A DNA stretch of 64,000 nucleotides from NCBI RefSeq assembly GCF_016469035.1, contig NZ_JAEHJZ010000010.1, positions 1-64,000 on the forward strand, in the 5' to 3' direction. This stretch comes from Gelidibacter salicanalis (GTDB lineage: Bacteria > Bacteroidota > Bacteroidia > Flavobacteriales > Flavobacteriaceae). The notes beneath the pieces were generated by a model. That model did no database searches. It saw only the letters and a program-made list of their open reading frames with translations, and was not told the origin of the DNA. Position numbers and translations under genes: made by a program. Below are positions 20,075 through 29,087 of this stretch, in pieces. Within the stretch, counting starts at the first letter, position 1. Every line of letters starts with the position of its first letter.

Positions 20075-20082
20075 TAACTTTG
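20075..20082 (+). promoter_or_regulatory. Probable -7 box for rnhB, which decides the start codon
   Basis: TAACTTTG fits TAnnTTTG exactly. It overlaps the most upstream possible start (TTG at 20080), so transcription would begin downstream of that codon and the TTG at 20101 is the better start. No strong -33 box is seen. Confidence 0.5.
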
Positions 20083-20100
20083 CCTAAAAATTATTACGCT

Positions 20101-20703
20101 TTGGCTCTCATACTTTCCTATACTTCAGATCCTTTTGAATGCGGCACCGACGAGGCTGGCCGAGGGTGTCTTGCAGGACCTGTTACCGCAGCCGCTGTAA
20201 TTTTACCACAAGATTTTGAAAATAGCATCTTGAATGATTCTAAGCTTCTTTCTGAATTGAAGCGTGACAAACTAAAACCTATTATCGAAGACAATGCTAT
20301 AGCCTTTGCATTTGCGCACGTCTTTCCTGAAGAAATTGATCAAGTAAACATCTTAAACGCTTCTATTCTTGCTATGCACAAAGCCATTACCAATTTAAAG
20401 ACGGCACCCAAATTTATCAGTGTTGATGGCAACAGGTTTAAAGCTTTTGGAGACATTCCGCATCAAACTATTATTAAAGGGGACAGTAAACATATGAATA
20501 TAGCCGCAGCATCAATCCTGGCCAAGACCAATAGGGATCTCTATATGTGCCAGATTCATGAAGAATTCCCGATGTACAATTGGAAACAAAACAAAGGTTA
20601 TCCTACCAAAGAGCACAGAGAAGCCATCAGAACTTACGGAATTACCAAATATCACCGTAAAAGTTTTAGATTATTGCCACAACAATTTCAATTAGACCTC
20701 TAA
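20101..20703 (+). CDS. rnhB: Ribonuclease HII
   Basis: About 200 residues. It removes ribonucleotides from DNA and RNA primers by cleaving the RNA strand of RNA-DNA hybrids. The catalytic acidic residues are visible: the DE pair in [15 protein letters not shown] near the N-terminus, the Asp in SVDGNRF and the later Asp in [20 protein letters not shown]. The DSKLLSE motif is also present, and the length is normal. The longest open frame begins with TTG at 20080, but that codon lies inside a promoter-like TAACTTTG, so I place the start at the TTG at 20101, a few residues before the conserved region. It is followed by a large lipoprotein gene 26 bp downstream. Confidence 0.95.
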   Translation: MALILSYTSDPFECGTDEAGRGCLAGPVTAAAVILPQDFENSILNDSKLLSELKRDKLKPIIEDNAIAFAFAHVFPEEIDQVNILNASILAMHKAITNLKTAPKFISVDGNRFKAFGDIPHQTIIKGDSKHMNIAAASILAKTNRDLYMCQIHEEFPMYNWKQNKGYPTKEHREAIRTYGITKYHRKSFRLLPQQFQLDL

Positions 20704-20729
20704 CTTTTTATATTTGCAAGAAACCCTAC

Positions 20730-23159
20730 ATGAGAACAATTTGGTTATTACTTACGTTAATTCTCGTAATAAGTTGCAGCACTGATACGACAGAACATTC
20801 CAATCTCATAAATTTGGTTCCAGAAAACAGCGCTGTCATCGTTAAAACCACGTCTATTGAAGGTTTAAAAAACGTGTTCAAAAACAACAGCTTACTCCTT
20901 CAATTTTCGGATGCTAAAGCAATGGCTACTGTCAATTCAAAGCTGCGTTTCCTAGACTATCTCAAACCATCTGAAGAAGTTCTTATCACTTTTGGTAAAC
21001 TTAAAACAGACAGCCTACAAGTTGCAATCATCACAAAATACCACAAGGCTCTTTTCAATTTCGATTCCATTCCTAACCATTCAGTAGAAACCTTAACCTC
21101 TAATGGTAATACGGTAACAAAAACCACGATTGATAACAGCATCATATATAGTGTTATAAAAGACAGTATCTTTTTTGCCTCCAATGACCGTGCACTTACC
21201 GAAGCTGCTTTTCAGCGTAAGAAATCTGACCCTGAATTAAAAAGATTATACCAGACTACAGGCAATGACAATTCAGTGTCTATTATAGTGAACACCAAGA
21301 CCAGCTCCTTTAAACCCCATTTATTCATTGATGCAAAGCTCAATAGCCACCAACTGACCAATTATATGCTTTTGGATGCAGAATTGACTCAAGATCAACT
21401 TAAATTTGATGGTATTACCACCGCTAAAGATTCTTTAAAAAGTCTTATTAATGTTTTTAAGAACACCGTCCCCCAAGAGAATCAACTGCCTAAAATTTCG
21501 CCTTCAGATGTGGACGGATTTTTAAGTTTCTCTTTCAATAATTTTGAAATTTTCCATAAAAATCTCTCCACATATCGAGCTCAAGATTCTGCTGTTGATG
21601 CTTCTATTTTTGAAAGTGTTGTGGAAGTTGGTATGCTCTACAGGAATAAACAACAAGCGCTGTTTTTGAATAGCATTGATGCGCCAAATATGAGCAATTT
21701 TTTAGGTGTTTTAAATACGACAGAAACTTATAGAGACATTCCAATTTACGGATTTGATCAACCTGATCTGTTTTATAAAGTATTCAGCCCATTCATTTCT
21801 TTTGATAAGGCTACAAACTACATCAGAATGGACGACTATTTTGTGTTTTCAGATAATATTGATTTGCTAAAAGATGTGGTAAGTAGTTATCAAAATAGCA
21901 CAACGCTCTCAAATTCTGCACCTTTTGAAGACATGATGGTCAACTTGAGCGATGAATCGTCATTATTTGCATACGCCAACGCTAATCATCTAAAAACCAT
22001 TCTTAATTCTAATTTTGAGAAAGAAGACCCTATAAATCCAGAGGGTTTTAATGCGTCTGCCCTTCAATTTATATATGATACTGATTTTGCTCACGTACAC
22101 GCACTGACCCAAAAACACAAGAAAATATCAACAGCAAATGCTGTTTATGAGGATATGAGTGTCACTTTGGACGCTGACCTATTGACAAATCCGCAATTTG
22201 TAAACAACCACACCAACAACCAAATGGAAGTGGTGGTACAAGATGTCAACAACAACTTATACCTGATCTCCAAGGACGGGAAGGTGCAATGGAAAAAGCA
22301 ATTAAAAAGCAAAATCTTAGGACGGGTTGAGCAGATGGACCTATTTAAAAACGGTCGTCTTCAATTAGCATTTGCTACTCAAAACGCAGTACATGTGTTG
22401 GACAGGAACGGTAAGGACGCTGATGGATTTCCGTTGAAGTTTAAAGATCAAATTACGCAACCTCTTTCGGTTTTTGACTACGATAAAAATCGGGATTACC
22501 GATTGATGGTTACTCAAGGAAAATCGGTATTGATGTATGACAAACACGGTAAAAAAGTAACAGGATTTACCTATAAAAAAGCAGAGCAAACCATCAATAC
22601 ACAACCACAGCATTTCAGGATTGGCCGAAAGGATTACATTGTCTTTGTGCAAGGCACGGAACTTGAAATATTGAGCCGTGTTGGCAAAACCCGGGTTAAA
22701 ATCAAAAATAACATCGATTTTAGTGACAGTGGTATCTATCTCTACAATAACAAATTCACCACGACAACTGCTAAGGGAGATCTCATTCAAATTGATCAAA
22801 ACGGCAAACTGTCCAGCATCAATTTAAATTTAGGGGAGAAACACGCCATTACCGCTACCAGTAAAACTTTGGTTACACTTTCAGAAAACATCTTACACAT
22901 TAAGACCAATAAAGTAGAACTGGATTTTGGAGAGTATACATCACCAAAAATATTTTATATCAACGATAAAATTTACGTTTCGGTAACCGATTTACAAGCT
23001 AAAAAAGTCTATTTGTTTGACAGCTTGGGCGAATCTATAGACAACTTTCCTGTTTACGGAAACTCTGCCATAGATCTTGATAATATCGATAAAGACAAAC
23101 GTCCTGAATTTGTGACTACAGGTGACAAAAACAGCATTATCATTTATCAAATTAATTAA
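20730..23159 (+). CDS. Large lipoprotein with C-terminal beta-propeller-like region, function unknown
   Basis: 809 residues. The lipoprotein signal MRTIWLLLTLILVISC is followed by an N-terminal half (about 20-470) without a recognised domain. The C-terminal part (about 490-809) has repeated propeller-like blades, for example VVVQDVNNNLYLISKDGKVQWKK, NAVHVLDRNGKDADGFP, SVLMYDKHGKKVTGF and KKVYLFDSLGESIDNFP. Such repeats resemble PQQ/WD-type propellers that mediate protein contacts. The protein would sit in the outer or inner membrane as a lipoprotein. It is 26 bp downstream of rnhB on the same strand and probably cotranscribed. I do not recognise a function. Confidence 0.75.
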   Translation: MRTIWLLLTLILVISCSTDTTEHSNLINLVPENSAVIVKTTSIEGLKNVFKNNSLLLQFSDAKAMATVNSKLRFLDYLKPSEEVLITFGKLKTDSLQVAIITKYHKALFNFDSIPNHSVETLTSNGNTVTKTTIDNSIIYSVIKDSIFFASNDRALTEAAFQRKKSDPELKRLYQTTGNDNSVSIIVNTKTSSFKPHLFIDAKLNSHQLTNYMLLDAELTQDQLKFDGITTAKDSLKSLINVFKNTVPQENQLPKISPSDVDGFLSFSFNNFEIFHKNLSTYRAQDSAVDASIFESVVEVGMLYRNKQQALFLNSIDAPNMSNFLGVLNTTETYRDIPIYGFDQPDLFYKVFSPFISFDKATNYIRMDDYFVFSDNIDLLKDVVSSYQNSTTLSNSAPFEDMMVNLSDESSLFAYANANHLKTILNSNFEKEDPINPEGFNASALQFIYDTDFAHVHALTQKHKKISTANAVYEDMSVTLDADLLTNPQFVNNHTNNQMEVVVQDVNNNLYLISKDGKVQWKKQLKSKILGRVEQMDLFKNGRLQLAFATQNAVHVLDRNGKDADGFPLKFKDQITQPLSVFDYDKNRDYRLMVTQGKSVLMYDKHGKKVTGFTYKKAEQTINTQPQHFRIGRKDYIVFVQGTELEILSRVGKTRVKIKNNIDFSDSGIYLYNNKFTTTTAKGDLIQIDQNGKLSSINLNLGEKHAITATSKTLVTLSENILHIKTNKVELDFGEYTSPKIFYINDKIYVSVTDLQAKKVYLFDSLGESIDNFPVYGNSAIDLDNIDKDKRPEFVTTGDKNSIIIYQIN

Positions 23160-23327
23160 TTCACAGCTATAAAGCGAACAGCAGAAGCGTCGCATTTATG
23201 ACGCTATTGCAGGATCTGAAATCTTATCTTATTTCATAAAGTTCAAAGATTTTTCTTTGGCGTTTAGTGATTGATTTCGATCAAATTTATGTAGTATTGC
23301 ACACCTCAAAAAAGTTAATATTCCATC

Positions 23328-24377
23328 ATGATTAAACGCACCAAAGCTTCGTTATCAAAAGCCATTCTTCATAAAGTTGGCAACAAGTTTAACAGCACCA
23401 AAAACGCCTTTTCTGAACAAGAGCTGGACTTTGATGAAATCAGTTATGATTTGATGTTGCCGTATTTACTCCGTCCTTTTGGAAGTTTGGTGGAGAGCTA
23501 TCGGTTTAACCACCACTCCAACATCAGTCTTAATGAAATTAACAGCTATGCTGCACAATTATTTGCAGATGAAAGCAATTTTGTAGAAGTCTCCAAGCAC
23601 ATTGTGACCCATTTGTTTGAACAGAGCAATTCTGCACAAATAAAAACCGGGGATGTTTTAGTGTGCTTATTTAATGACATTCAATACGAAGATTTATTTG
23701 TTAACGCCGTGGGAATTTTTAAAATCGAAACACGCGCTGAATTTTTCCAAACCTATCTGGAAAATAACAGTTATGACATCATCACCCAAAAGGGAATTCC
23801 CACGAAAAAGGTGGATAAAGGTTGCTTGATCTTAAACACTTCAGACACCGAAGGGAACATTATCTTGAGCGTTGACAACAATTCTTACGACACGCAATAT
23901 TGGATAAAGCATTTTTTAAATATTAAATATCCTGATGATTATAACCAGCATACCAAAAACTATATTGAGCTCTGCAAGGATTTTTCTGAAGACATCTTAA
24001 AACCCACTTACGGACTACAGGAAAGAAGTACATTTTTGGCCAAAACAATTGATTTCTTTAAGGAAAACGAAGTGATTAACGTAGAAAACTTTAAGGATGA
24101 CGTGTTTGGGGAGGACAGCTACAAAGACCTTTTTGACGATTATAAGAAAGGTTTTGAAACCGACCACGCCTTGGTCATTCGCAACCAATTTGATGTTTCT
24201 GAGAGCGTCCTAAAAAAGGAAAAACAAAAGATTAAAACCGAAATTAAACTCGACACCAATATCCAGATTAAATTGGATGTTGATGCACCTGATGCTTCTG
24301 CAGAATATTTAGAACGCGGCTATGATGATGTTAAAAAAATGCATTATTATAAGGTGTATTTTAATGAGGAAGGATAG
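23328..24377 (+). CDS. Nucleoid-associated protein (NdpA/YejK family)
   Basis: 349 residues. The sequence runs KASLSKAILHKVGNKFNSTKNAFSEQEL at the N-terminus, then a middle region with GDVLVCLFNDIQYED and a C-terminal region with YLERGYDDVKKMHYYKVYF, in keeping with the 37-kDa nucleoid-associated protein family (PF04245), which binds the bacterial nucleoid and whose exact role is poorly known. It stands alone after the rnhB-lipoprotein pair, with 168 bp upstream that contain TAGTATTG, close to a -7 box. It is followed by a block of simple repeats and faces the minus-strand membrane gene. Confidence 0.8.
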   Translation: MIKRTKASLSKAILHKVGNKFNSTKNAFSEQELDFDEISYDLMLPYLLRPFGSLVESYRFNHHSNISLNEINSYAAQLFADESNFVEVSKHIVTHLFEQSNSAQIKTGDVLVCLFNDIQYEDLFVNAVGIFKIETRAEFFQTYLENNSYDIITQKGIPTKKVDKGCLILNTSDTEGNIILSVDNNSYDTQYWIKHFLNIKYPDDYNQHTKNYIELCKDFSEDILKPTYGLQERSTFLAKTIDFFKENEVINVENFKDDVFGEDSYKDLFDDYKKGFETDHALVIRNQFDVSESVLKKEKQKIKTEIKLDTNIQIKLDVDAPDASAEYLERGYDDVKKMHYYKVYFNEEG

Positions 24378-24395
24378 TGGGATAGGGATTTAAGA

Positions 24396-24632
24396 TTTAC
24401 GATTGTTGATTTACGACTCACGATTGTTGATTGCTGATTGTTGATTGTTGATTGTTGATTGTTGAAGTAAAAAAAGATAAAATTAAAGACTGCAAACTGC
24501 CTAATGCCTACTGTCACGAGGATTGCTGAATGCTGATTGACGATTGTTGATTGACGATTGTTGATTGCTGATTGTTGAAGTACAGAAAACATAAAATTGA
24601 AGACTACAAACTACCTACTACCTACTTCCTAC
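24396..24632. repeat. Low-complexity GATTGTTGATT repeat block, two tandem copies
   Basis: Variants of GATTGTTGATT are repeated many times, each run ending in TTGAAGTA and an A-rich stretch, then AAGACT(G/A)CAAACT(G/A)CCTA. This larger unit occurs twice in tandem (about 24420-24517 and 24530-24632). Related words recur between genes of the paa cluster. Confidence 0.8.
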
Positions 24633-25108
24633 TCCAATCCCTCTCCTTTAATATCTTCAATCTCAGAATGACGGTGCGCAAATTTGTGAATCTGTATTAA
24701 TTTATTGAGATAAAATGCCTCTCCTACTGTCCACACTCCTATAATAAATAAGGGAATTATAAAATAGAGCAGCATAGCATAGTCATCCCCTCGTCCTAAT
24801 TGATACATCATATATAACAGATAAATTGACATCATCATATAAATAACACCAAAAGCAATATCCAGCACCCAAAATAAGGTCTCGACTTTTGGTATAGTTG
24901 CCTCCTTTTTTAGCAGTTTATAAAAACTTTTCGATTTAAAATGAAAGATGAAACTGCAAATGCCTAACACCGTCATCCCAACAGGCACCCACATGGTAGT
25001 TTCGAATACTGGCTTTTCAAACAGCAGAACATAAGAAATCAATCCCCCTGGGAAGAGCGCTAAAGGCACGATTACAACCAATAAAATCATTTTTTGAATG
25101 TGCCCCAT
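24629..25108 (-). CDS. Small integral membrane protein, function unknown
   Basis: 159 residues with four predicted membrane segments (about 7-30, 38-60, 85-105 and 112-140), rich in Leu, Ile, Val and Phe, and a charged C-terminus (HKFAHRHSEIEDIKGEGLE). No known motif is seen. It starts 5 bp after the lipB stop and is read in the same direction, so it is very likely cotranscribed with lipB, but nothing in the sequence ties it to lipoylation. Its 3' end abuts the low-complexity repeat block. Confidence 0.7.
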   Translation of the reverse strand: MGHIQKMILLVVIVPLALFPGGLISYVLLFEKPVFETTMWVPVGMTVLGICSFIFHFKSKSFYKLLKKEATIPKVETLFWVLDIAFGVIYMMMSIYLLYMMYQLGRGDDYAMLLYFIIPLFIIGVWTVGEAFYLNKLIQIHKFAHRHSEIEDIKGEGLE

Positions 25109-25113
25109 ATTTT

Positions 25114-25830
25114 TTAAAAAGTAACGTTGTTGTGTTGCGGTATAGCTTCAAAAAGATTTAAAAAATGCTTCAAAAGTTTCGCTTTAACCTCAGCTTCATC
25201 CACTTTCTCAACGCCCAACTCGACGTTTAATGTAGTAACCGCTTTCCCACGGATGCCACACGGGATGATATGGTCAAAATAACCTAAATCAGCATTGACA
25301 TTAAATGCAAATCCGTGCATGGTCACCCATCGGCTCGCTCTAACGCCCATTGCACAAATTTTACGTGCAAAAGGAGTGCCTACATCAAGCCATACACCAG
25401 TTTCACCAGGGCTTCGTTCAGATTTGACCCCGTAATCAGACAAGGTTAAGATAACCATCTCTTCCAAAAGTCGTAAATACTTATGAATGTCCGTAAAAAA
25501 ATTCTCCAAATCCAATATGGGGTAACCCACCACTTGTCCCGGTCCGTGATATGTAATATCTCCGCCTCTATTTATTTTGTAGAACGTTGCTCCTTTTTGG
25601 GTAAGCTGTTCTTCATTCAATAAAAGATGAGAAAAATTGCCACTTTTCCCCAAGGTATACACGTGGGGATGCTCTACAAACAATAGATAATTTGAGGTTT
25701 CTAAATTGGCCTCTTCCCGCCTATTTTTAATTTTAGTATCCACAATAGATTGGAACAAACCTTCCTGATATTCCCACGTTGCTTTGTAATCTTTCTGGCC
25801 TAAATCTTGAATGTCGATGGTTTTATTCAT
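25114..25830 (-). CDS. lipB: Lipoyl(octanoyl) transferase LipB
   Basis: 238 residues. It transfers octanoyl from acyl carrier protein to the lipoyl domains of 2-oxoacid dehydrogenases and the glycine cleavage H protein, the first step of lipoate assembly. The family signature RGGDITYHGPGQ is at 88-99, the catalytic Lys is probably K157 (PFARKICAMG) and the catalytic Cys is C191 (IIPCGIRGKAV). Length is normal. A minus-strand TAAATTTG lies only 6 bp upstream of the ATG, so the message may be almost leaderless. One of its likely substrates, the E2 lipoyl domain at 45177-46484, is in this window. Confidence 0.96.
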   Translation of the reverse strand: MNKTIDIQDLGQKDYKATWEYQEGLFQSIVDTKIKNRREEANLETSNYLLFVEHPHVYTLGKSGNFSHLLLNEEQLTQKGATFYKINRGGDITYHGPGQVVGYPILDLENFFTDIHKYLRLLEEMVILTLSDYGVKSERSPGETGVWLDVGTPFARKICAMGVRASRWVTMHGFAFNVNADLGYFDHIIPCGIRGKAVTTLNVELGVEKVDEAEVKAKLLKHFLNLFEAIPQHNNVTF

Positions 25831-25836
25831 AGCCTA

Positions 25837-25844
25837 CAAATTTA
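25837..25844 (-). promoter_or_regulatory. Probable -7 box for lipB
   Basis: TAAATTTG on the minus strand, an exact TAnnTTTG match, 6 bp from the ATG. This would give a leader of only a few bases. Confidence 0.45.
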
Positions 25845-25909
25845 AACTATTTTGGATGGATGGTGTGTGATGTGGGGATGAAATAATCTAGACTGTAACC
25901 TCATTTGAT

Positions 25910-26075
25910 TGGAAGACGGAAGACGGAAGACGGAGGACAGATGACCGATTGCTATTCCACAGAGTTACACAAAGAAGCACAGAGTTCCACAGAGCGCCAC
26001 TTTTCAAAACTATTCACCACTGAGGACTGCAAACCACCAACTGAAAACTGAAGACTGAAAACTGCCAACTGACCA
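25910..26075. repeat. Short-repeat-rich intergenic block
   Basis: Contains GGAAGAC repeated in tandem (about 25914-25935), CACAGAGTT-type words repeated three times (25960-25997), and AACTGAAAACTGAAGACTGA-like words (about 26040-26062). No coding pattern. Such degenerate short tandem repeats are common between genes in Flavobacteriaceae. Confidence 0.65.
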
Positions 26076-26076
26076 C

Positions 26077-26166
26077 CTACCGTTTCGGATTATTTAAAAT
26101 AACCAAGGCCGCTATCACTCCAGGAACCCAACCGCACAGCCAAAGCAAAAACCTCCAAATACTCAT
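26077..26166 (-). pseudogene. Internally deleted YqaE/Pmp3-like membrane peptide
   Basis: An open frame of 29 codons reading MSIWRF directly joined to LLWLCGWVPGVIAALVILNNPKR. The tail is the second membrane helix of the small YqaE/Pmp3 family (PF01679), whose members are about 50 residues with two helices and a PPLAV-type turn. Here the first helix and turn are missing, as if about 20-25 codons were removed in frame. It could be a remnant or a functional single-helix peptide. It lies upstream of and divergent from lysS. Confidence 0.6.
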
Positions 26167-26279
26167 AATTTTAATAATTTTGATGATTGATGTACCAATA
26201 AGACGTAAAATTATCCATTTTGTTACGGTTTCAAGGCAATCTATACGCGAAAGTAGGGTGCTAATTTTTGTAAATAGTG

Positions 26280-26287
26280 TAATTTTG
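26280..26287 (+). promoter_or_regulatory. Probable -7 box for lysS
   Basis: TAATTTTG, an exact TAnnTTTG match, 20 bp upstream of the lysS ATG. No convincing -33 element is seen at the usual distance. Confidence 0.5.
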
Positions 26288-26307
26288 CAGTTCAAAAATT
26301 TAACAGC

Positions 26308-27996
26308 ATGCAACTTTCAGAACAAGAACTCATCCGAAGAGAAAAATTAGACAAACTACGTGAGTTGGATATCAATCCTTACCCGGCCGATTTATATCCT
26401 GTAGACCACACCTCTAAACAGGTAAAAGAGCAATTTGAGGAAGGTAAAAAAGTTGTTATTGCTGGCCGATTAATGTCGATGAGAGTTCAAGGAAAGGCAA
26501 GTTTCGCTCAAATACAGGATTCTGAAGGCAAGATTCAGGTCTATTTTAACAGAGATGAAATCTGCCCCGGAGAAGATAAAACCAAGTACAACGAAGTGTT
26601 TAAAAAACTGTTGGACTTTGGCGATTTTGTTGGTATTGAAGGTGAGTTATTTACCACTCAAGTAGGTGAAAAAACGGTAAAAGTTAAAGATTTTACACTG
26701 TTGAGTAAATCTTTAAAACCATTGCCGTTGCCAAAAGAGAAAGACGGTGTCATTTATGACGCGTTTACAGATCCTGAGCAACGTTACAGACAACGTTATG
26801 CTGATTTGGTAGTCAACCCAAAAGTGAAAGACGTATTTATAAAACGTACCAAATTATACAATGCCATGCGTCAGTTTTTCAACGATGCTGGTTATTTTGA
26901 AGTGGAGACCCCTGTATTACAACCAATTCCTGGAGGCGCAGCGGCACGACCGTTTACAACCCACCATAATAGCTTGGATATTCCATTATATATGAGAATT
27001 GCCAATGAATTGTACTTAAAACGATTAATTGTTGGAGGTTTTGACGGTGTCTATGAATTTTCTAAAAACTTCAGAAATGAAGGGATGGACCGTACGCACA
27101 ATCCGGAGTTTACCGCCATGGAAATCTACGTGTCCTATAAAGATTACAATTGGATGATGGAATTCTGTGAACAGTTGTTGGAGCATTGCGCCATAGCTGT
27201 AAACGGCACAACCGAAGCTACCTTTGGCGAACACAACATTAATTTTAAAGCGCCCTATGCCCGTGTCACCATGACCGATTCTATCAAGCACTTTACAGGA
27301 TTTGATATTACCGGCAAGACCGAAGAAGAAATCAGACAGGCCGCCAAGGATATGCACATTGCGGTAGACGACACCATGGGCAAAGGGAAATTGATTGATG
27401 AGATTTTTGGCGAAAAATGTGAAGGCAATTACATTGAACCAACATTCATAACAGATTACCCTAAAGAAATGAGCCCGTTGTGCAAAGAACACCGGGACAA
27501 TCCTGAATTGACGGAACGTTTTGAATTGATGGTTTGTGGAAAGGAAATTGCTAATGCCTATTCAGAATTAAACGATCCTATTGACCAGCGCGAGCGTTTT
27601 GAGCACCAAATGGAATTGGCTAAAAAAGGAGATGATGAAGCTACTGGCGTCATCGATTATGACTTCTTGCGCGCTTTAGAATACGGAATGCCTCCAACCT
27701 CTGGGATGGGCATCGGGATGGACCGTCTGATCATGTTTTTGACCAACAATCAATCCATTCAAGAAGTATTATTCTTCCCACAAATGAAACCAGAAAAGAA
27801 AGCGGTGGCGATGACAGATGAAGAAAAAGAGGTATTGGCCATTCTAAAAGCCAACGCACCTATTGATTTAAATAGCTTAAAACAACAATCGGGATTGAGC
27901 AATAAAAAATGGGATGCGACAATTAAAGGGTTAACCAAAAACAAACTTACCACAGTTACTAAAACTGACGAAGGTCTCTTTGTTGATCTTGTCTAA
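26308..27996 (+). CDS. lysS: Lysyl-tRNA synthetase (class II)
   Basis: 562 residues. It charges tRNA-Lys with lysine. An N-terminal OB-fold anticodon-binding domain (about 50-150, VVIAGRLMSMRVQGKASFAQIQD) is followed by the class II catalytic core, with motif 1 around VETPVLQPIPGGAAARPF, motif 2 FRNEGMDRTHNPEFTAMEIY and motif 3 GMGIGMDRLIMFLT. The last 65 residues (VAMTDEEKEVLAILKANAPIDLNSLKQQSGL...) extend beyond the roughly 500-residue bacterial norm and look like a winged-helix module. A downstream EEP-domain gene begins 5 bp later and is probably cotranscribed. Confidence 0.97.
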   Translation: MQLSEQELIRREKLDKLRELDINPYPADLYPVDHTSKQVKEQFEEGKKVVIAGRLMSMRVQGKASFAQIQDSEGKIQVYFNRDEICPGEDKTKYNEVFKKLLDFGDFVGIEGELFTTQVGEKTVKVKDFTLLSKSLKPLPLPKEKDGVIYDAFTDPEQRYRQRYADLVVNPKVKDVFIKRTKLYNAMRQFFNDAGYFEVETPVLQPIPGGAAARPFTTHHNSLDIPLYMRIANELYLKRLIVGGFDGVYEFSKNFRNEGMDRTHNPEFTAMEIYVSYKDYNWMMEFCEQLLEHCAIAVNGTTEATFGEHNINFKAPYARVTMTDSIKHFTGFDITGKTEEEIRQAAKDMHIAVDDTMGKGKLIDEIFGEKCEGNYIEPTFITDYPKEMSPLCKEHRDNPELTERFELMVCGKEIANAYSELNDPIDQRERFEHQMELAKKGDDEATGVIDYDFLRALEYGMPPTSGMGIGMDRLIMFLTNNQSIQEVLFFPQMKPEKKAVAMTDEEKEVLAILKANAPIDLNSLKQQSGLSNKKWDATIKGLTKNKLTTVTKTDEGLFVDLV

Positions 27997-28001
27997 AAAT
28001 C

Positions 28002-28913
28002 ATGAGAAAATTTAAATTAATAGTTAAGGCATGTGCATTGATTGCATATGCTTTTTTATTAATAATACATTTTATCGTAAAGGATCATTATCAGCTTTTA
28101 CAGGTTTTTTTCTATGCTTTTCCGCTGCCTATTTTAATTTTTACAGGAAGCACTGTCACTCTCTTATTTTATAGAACACGAACGTATTTCGTGTTAGGTA
28201 TCTGCTTGATTTTAGCACTGGTAGTTTATTGGTTCAGTACGTCTTATAATTTTTCAAACAATACAGACATCCCTAAAGATGCGTCATCCATCTTATTTTG
28301 GAATGCTGCCGATGGGTGGGACCTCCCTGTGGATGTTCTTATGGAGAGCATTTCTTCCATGAAGCCAGATATTATAGGTCTTGTGGAAGCGGAATACGCT
28401 ACCGTAGAAGATATTGATCTACTATCAACAACATTCCCCCAATATGAATTCCGGATACTGAAGGGCAACATGTTGGTGGGCGTAAAAGGCCGTATTGAAA
28501 ACGTTATTTTTAAAGCTGAAGAACGCAGCTATCACATCAACTTTATAGAAGCGCAACTCCGTAACGGCAGGATTTCAGTTGCGATTACGGACATTTTTCA
28601 GAGTCCAACCATGGATAAGAAAAAAGCTATAGAAACGGTGTTGCAATTCGCTTCCCAAAAAAAAACTGATCTTATAATTGGCGATTTCAATACGCCTCAG
28701 GAAAGTGTACATTTTAAAAGTTTTCAAACAGAATATAGGAGTTTTCATGAATACGGACAAGGATTTACAGCCACTTGGCCATTTGGAATCCCACTGCTTG
28801 AACTGGATCAGATTTTTGCAAAAAAAAACCTAACGCCCATTTTACTAAAAAAGTTTTATTATCCTGAGTCGGACCACGGCATGCTTGTGGGTTATATTGA
28901 AGAGCAATTCTAA
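28002..28913 (+). CDS. Membrane-anchored endonuclease/exonuclease/phosphatase-family protein
   Basis: 303 residues. Three membrane segments occupy about residues 8-80, followed by an EEP domain (PF03372) with the active-site blocks WNAADGWD, PDIIGLVEAEY (metal-binding Glu), LIIGDFNTPQES (DxN) and SDHGMLVGYI (Asp-His). The family hydrolyses phosphodiesters or phosphomonoesters; the substrate here is unknown, and the catalytic domain would lie on one face of the inner membrane. The gene follows lysS by 5 bp, but no functional link to tRNA charging is evident. Confidence 0.8.
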   Translation: MRKFKLIVKACALIAYAFLLIIHFIVKDHYQLLQVFFYAFPLPILIFTGSTVTLLFYRTRTYFVLGICLILALVVYWFSTSYNFSNNTDIPKDASSILFWNAADGWDLPVDVLMESISSMKPDIIGLVEAEYATVEDIDLLSTTFPQYEFRILKGNMLVGVKGRIENVIFKAEERSYHINFIEAQLRNGRISVAITDIFQSPTMDKKKAIETVLQFASQKKTDLIIGDFNTPQESVHFKSFQTEYRSFHEYGQGFTATWPFGIPLLELDQIFAKKNLTPILLKKFYYPESDHGMLVGYIEEQF

Positions 28914-29087
28914 AAATTTTAGGGCACAATCTCACTAGTGTAGACGAAATCTTTATTTAACATAACACGACTCTGACCTTTAAAAAACCTTGAATAGTTA
29001 AAATAATATTAAATTATTTACCAACACTACAACTATGTTAGGTATTACGTATTTTCCCTTTTTAAAATTTTGAAAACTCCTAACAAC

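Noticed and set aside
24347-24592. 81-residue open frame on the minus strand
   Set aside because: It is made of the GATTGTTGATT repeat read as protein (NNQQSTINNQQST-like), not a gene.
24396-24632. Possible CRISPR array
   Set aside because: The repeats are contiguous low-complexity words with no unique spacers of constant length and no cas genes.
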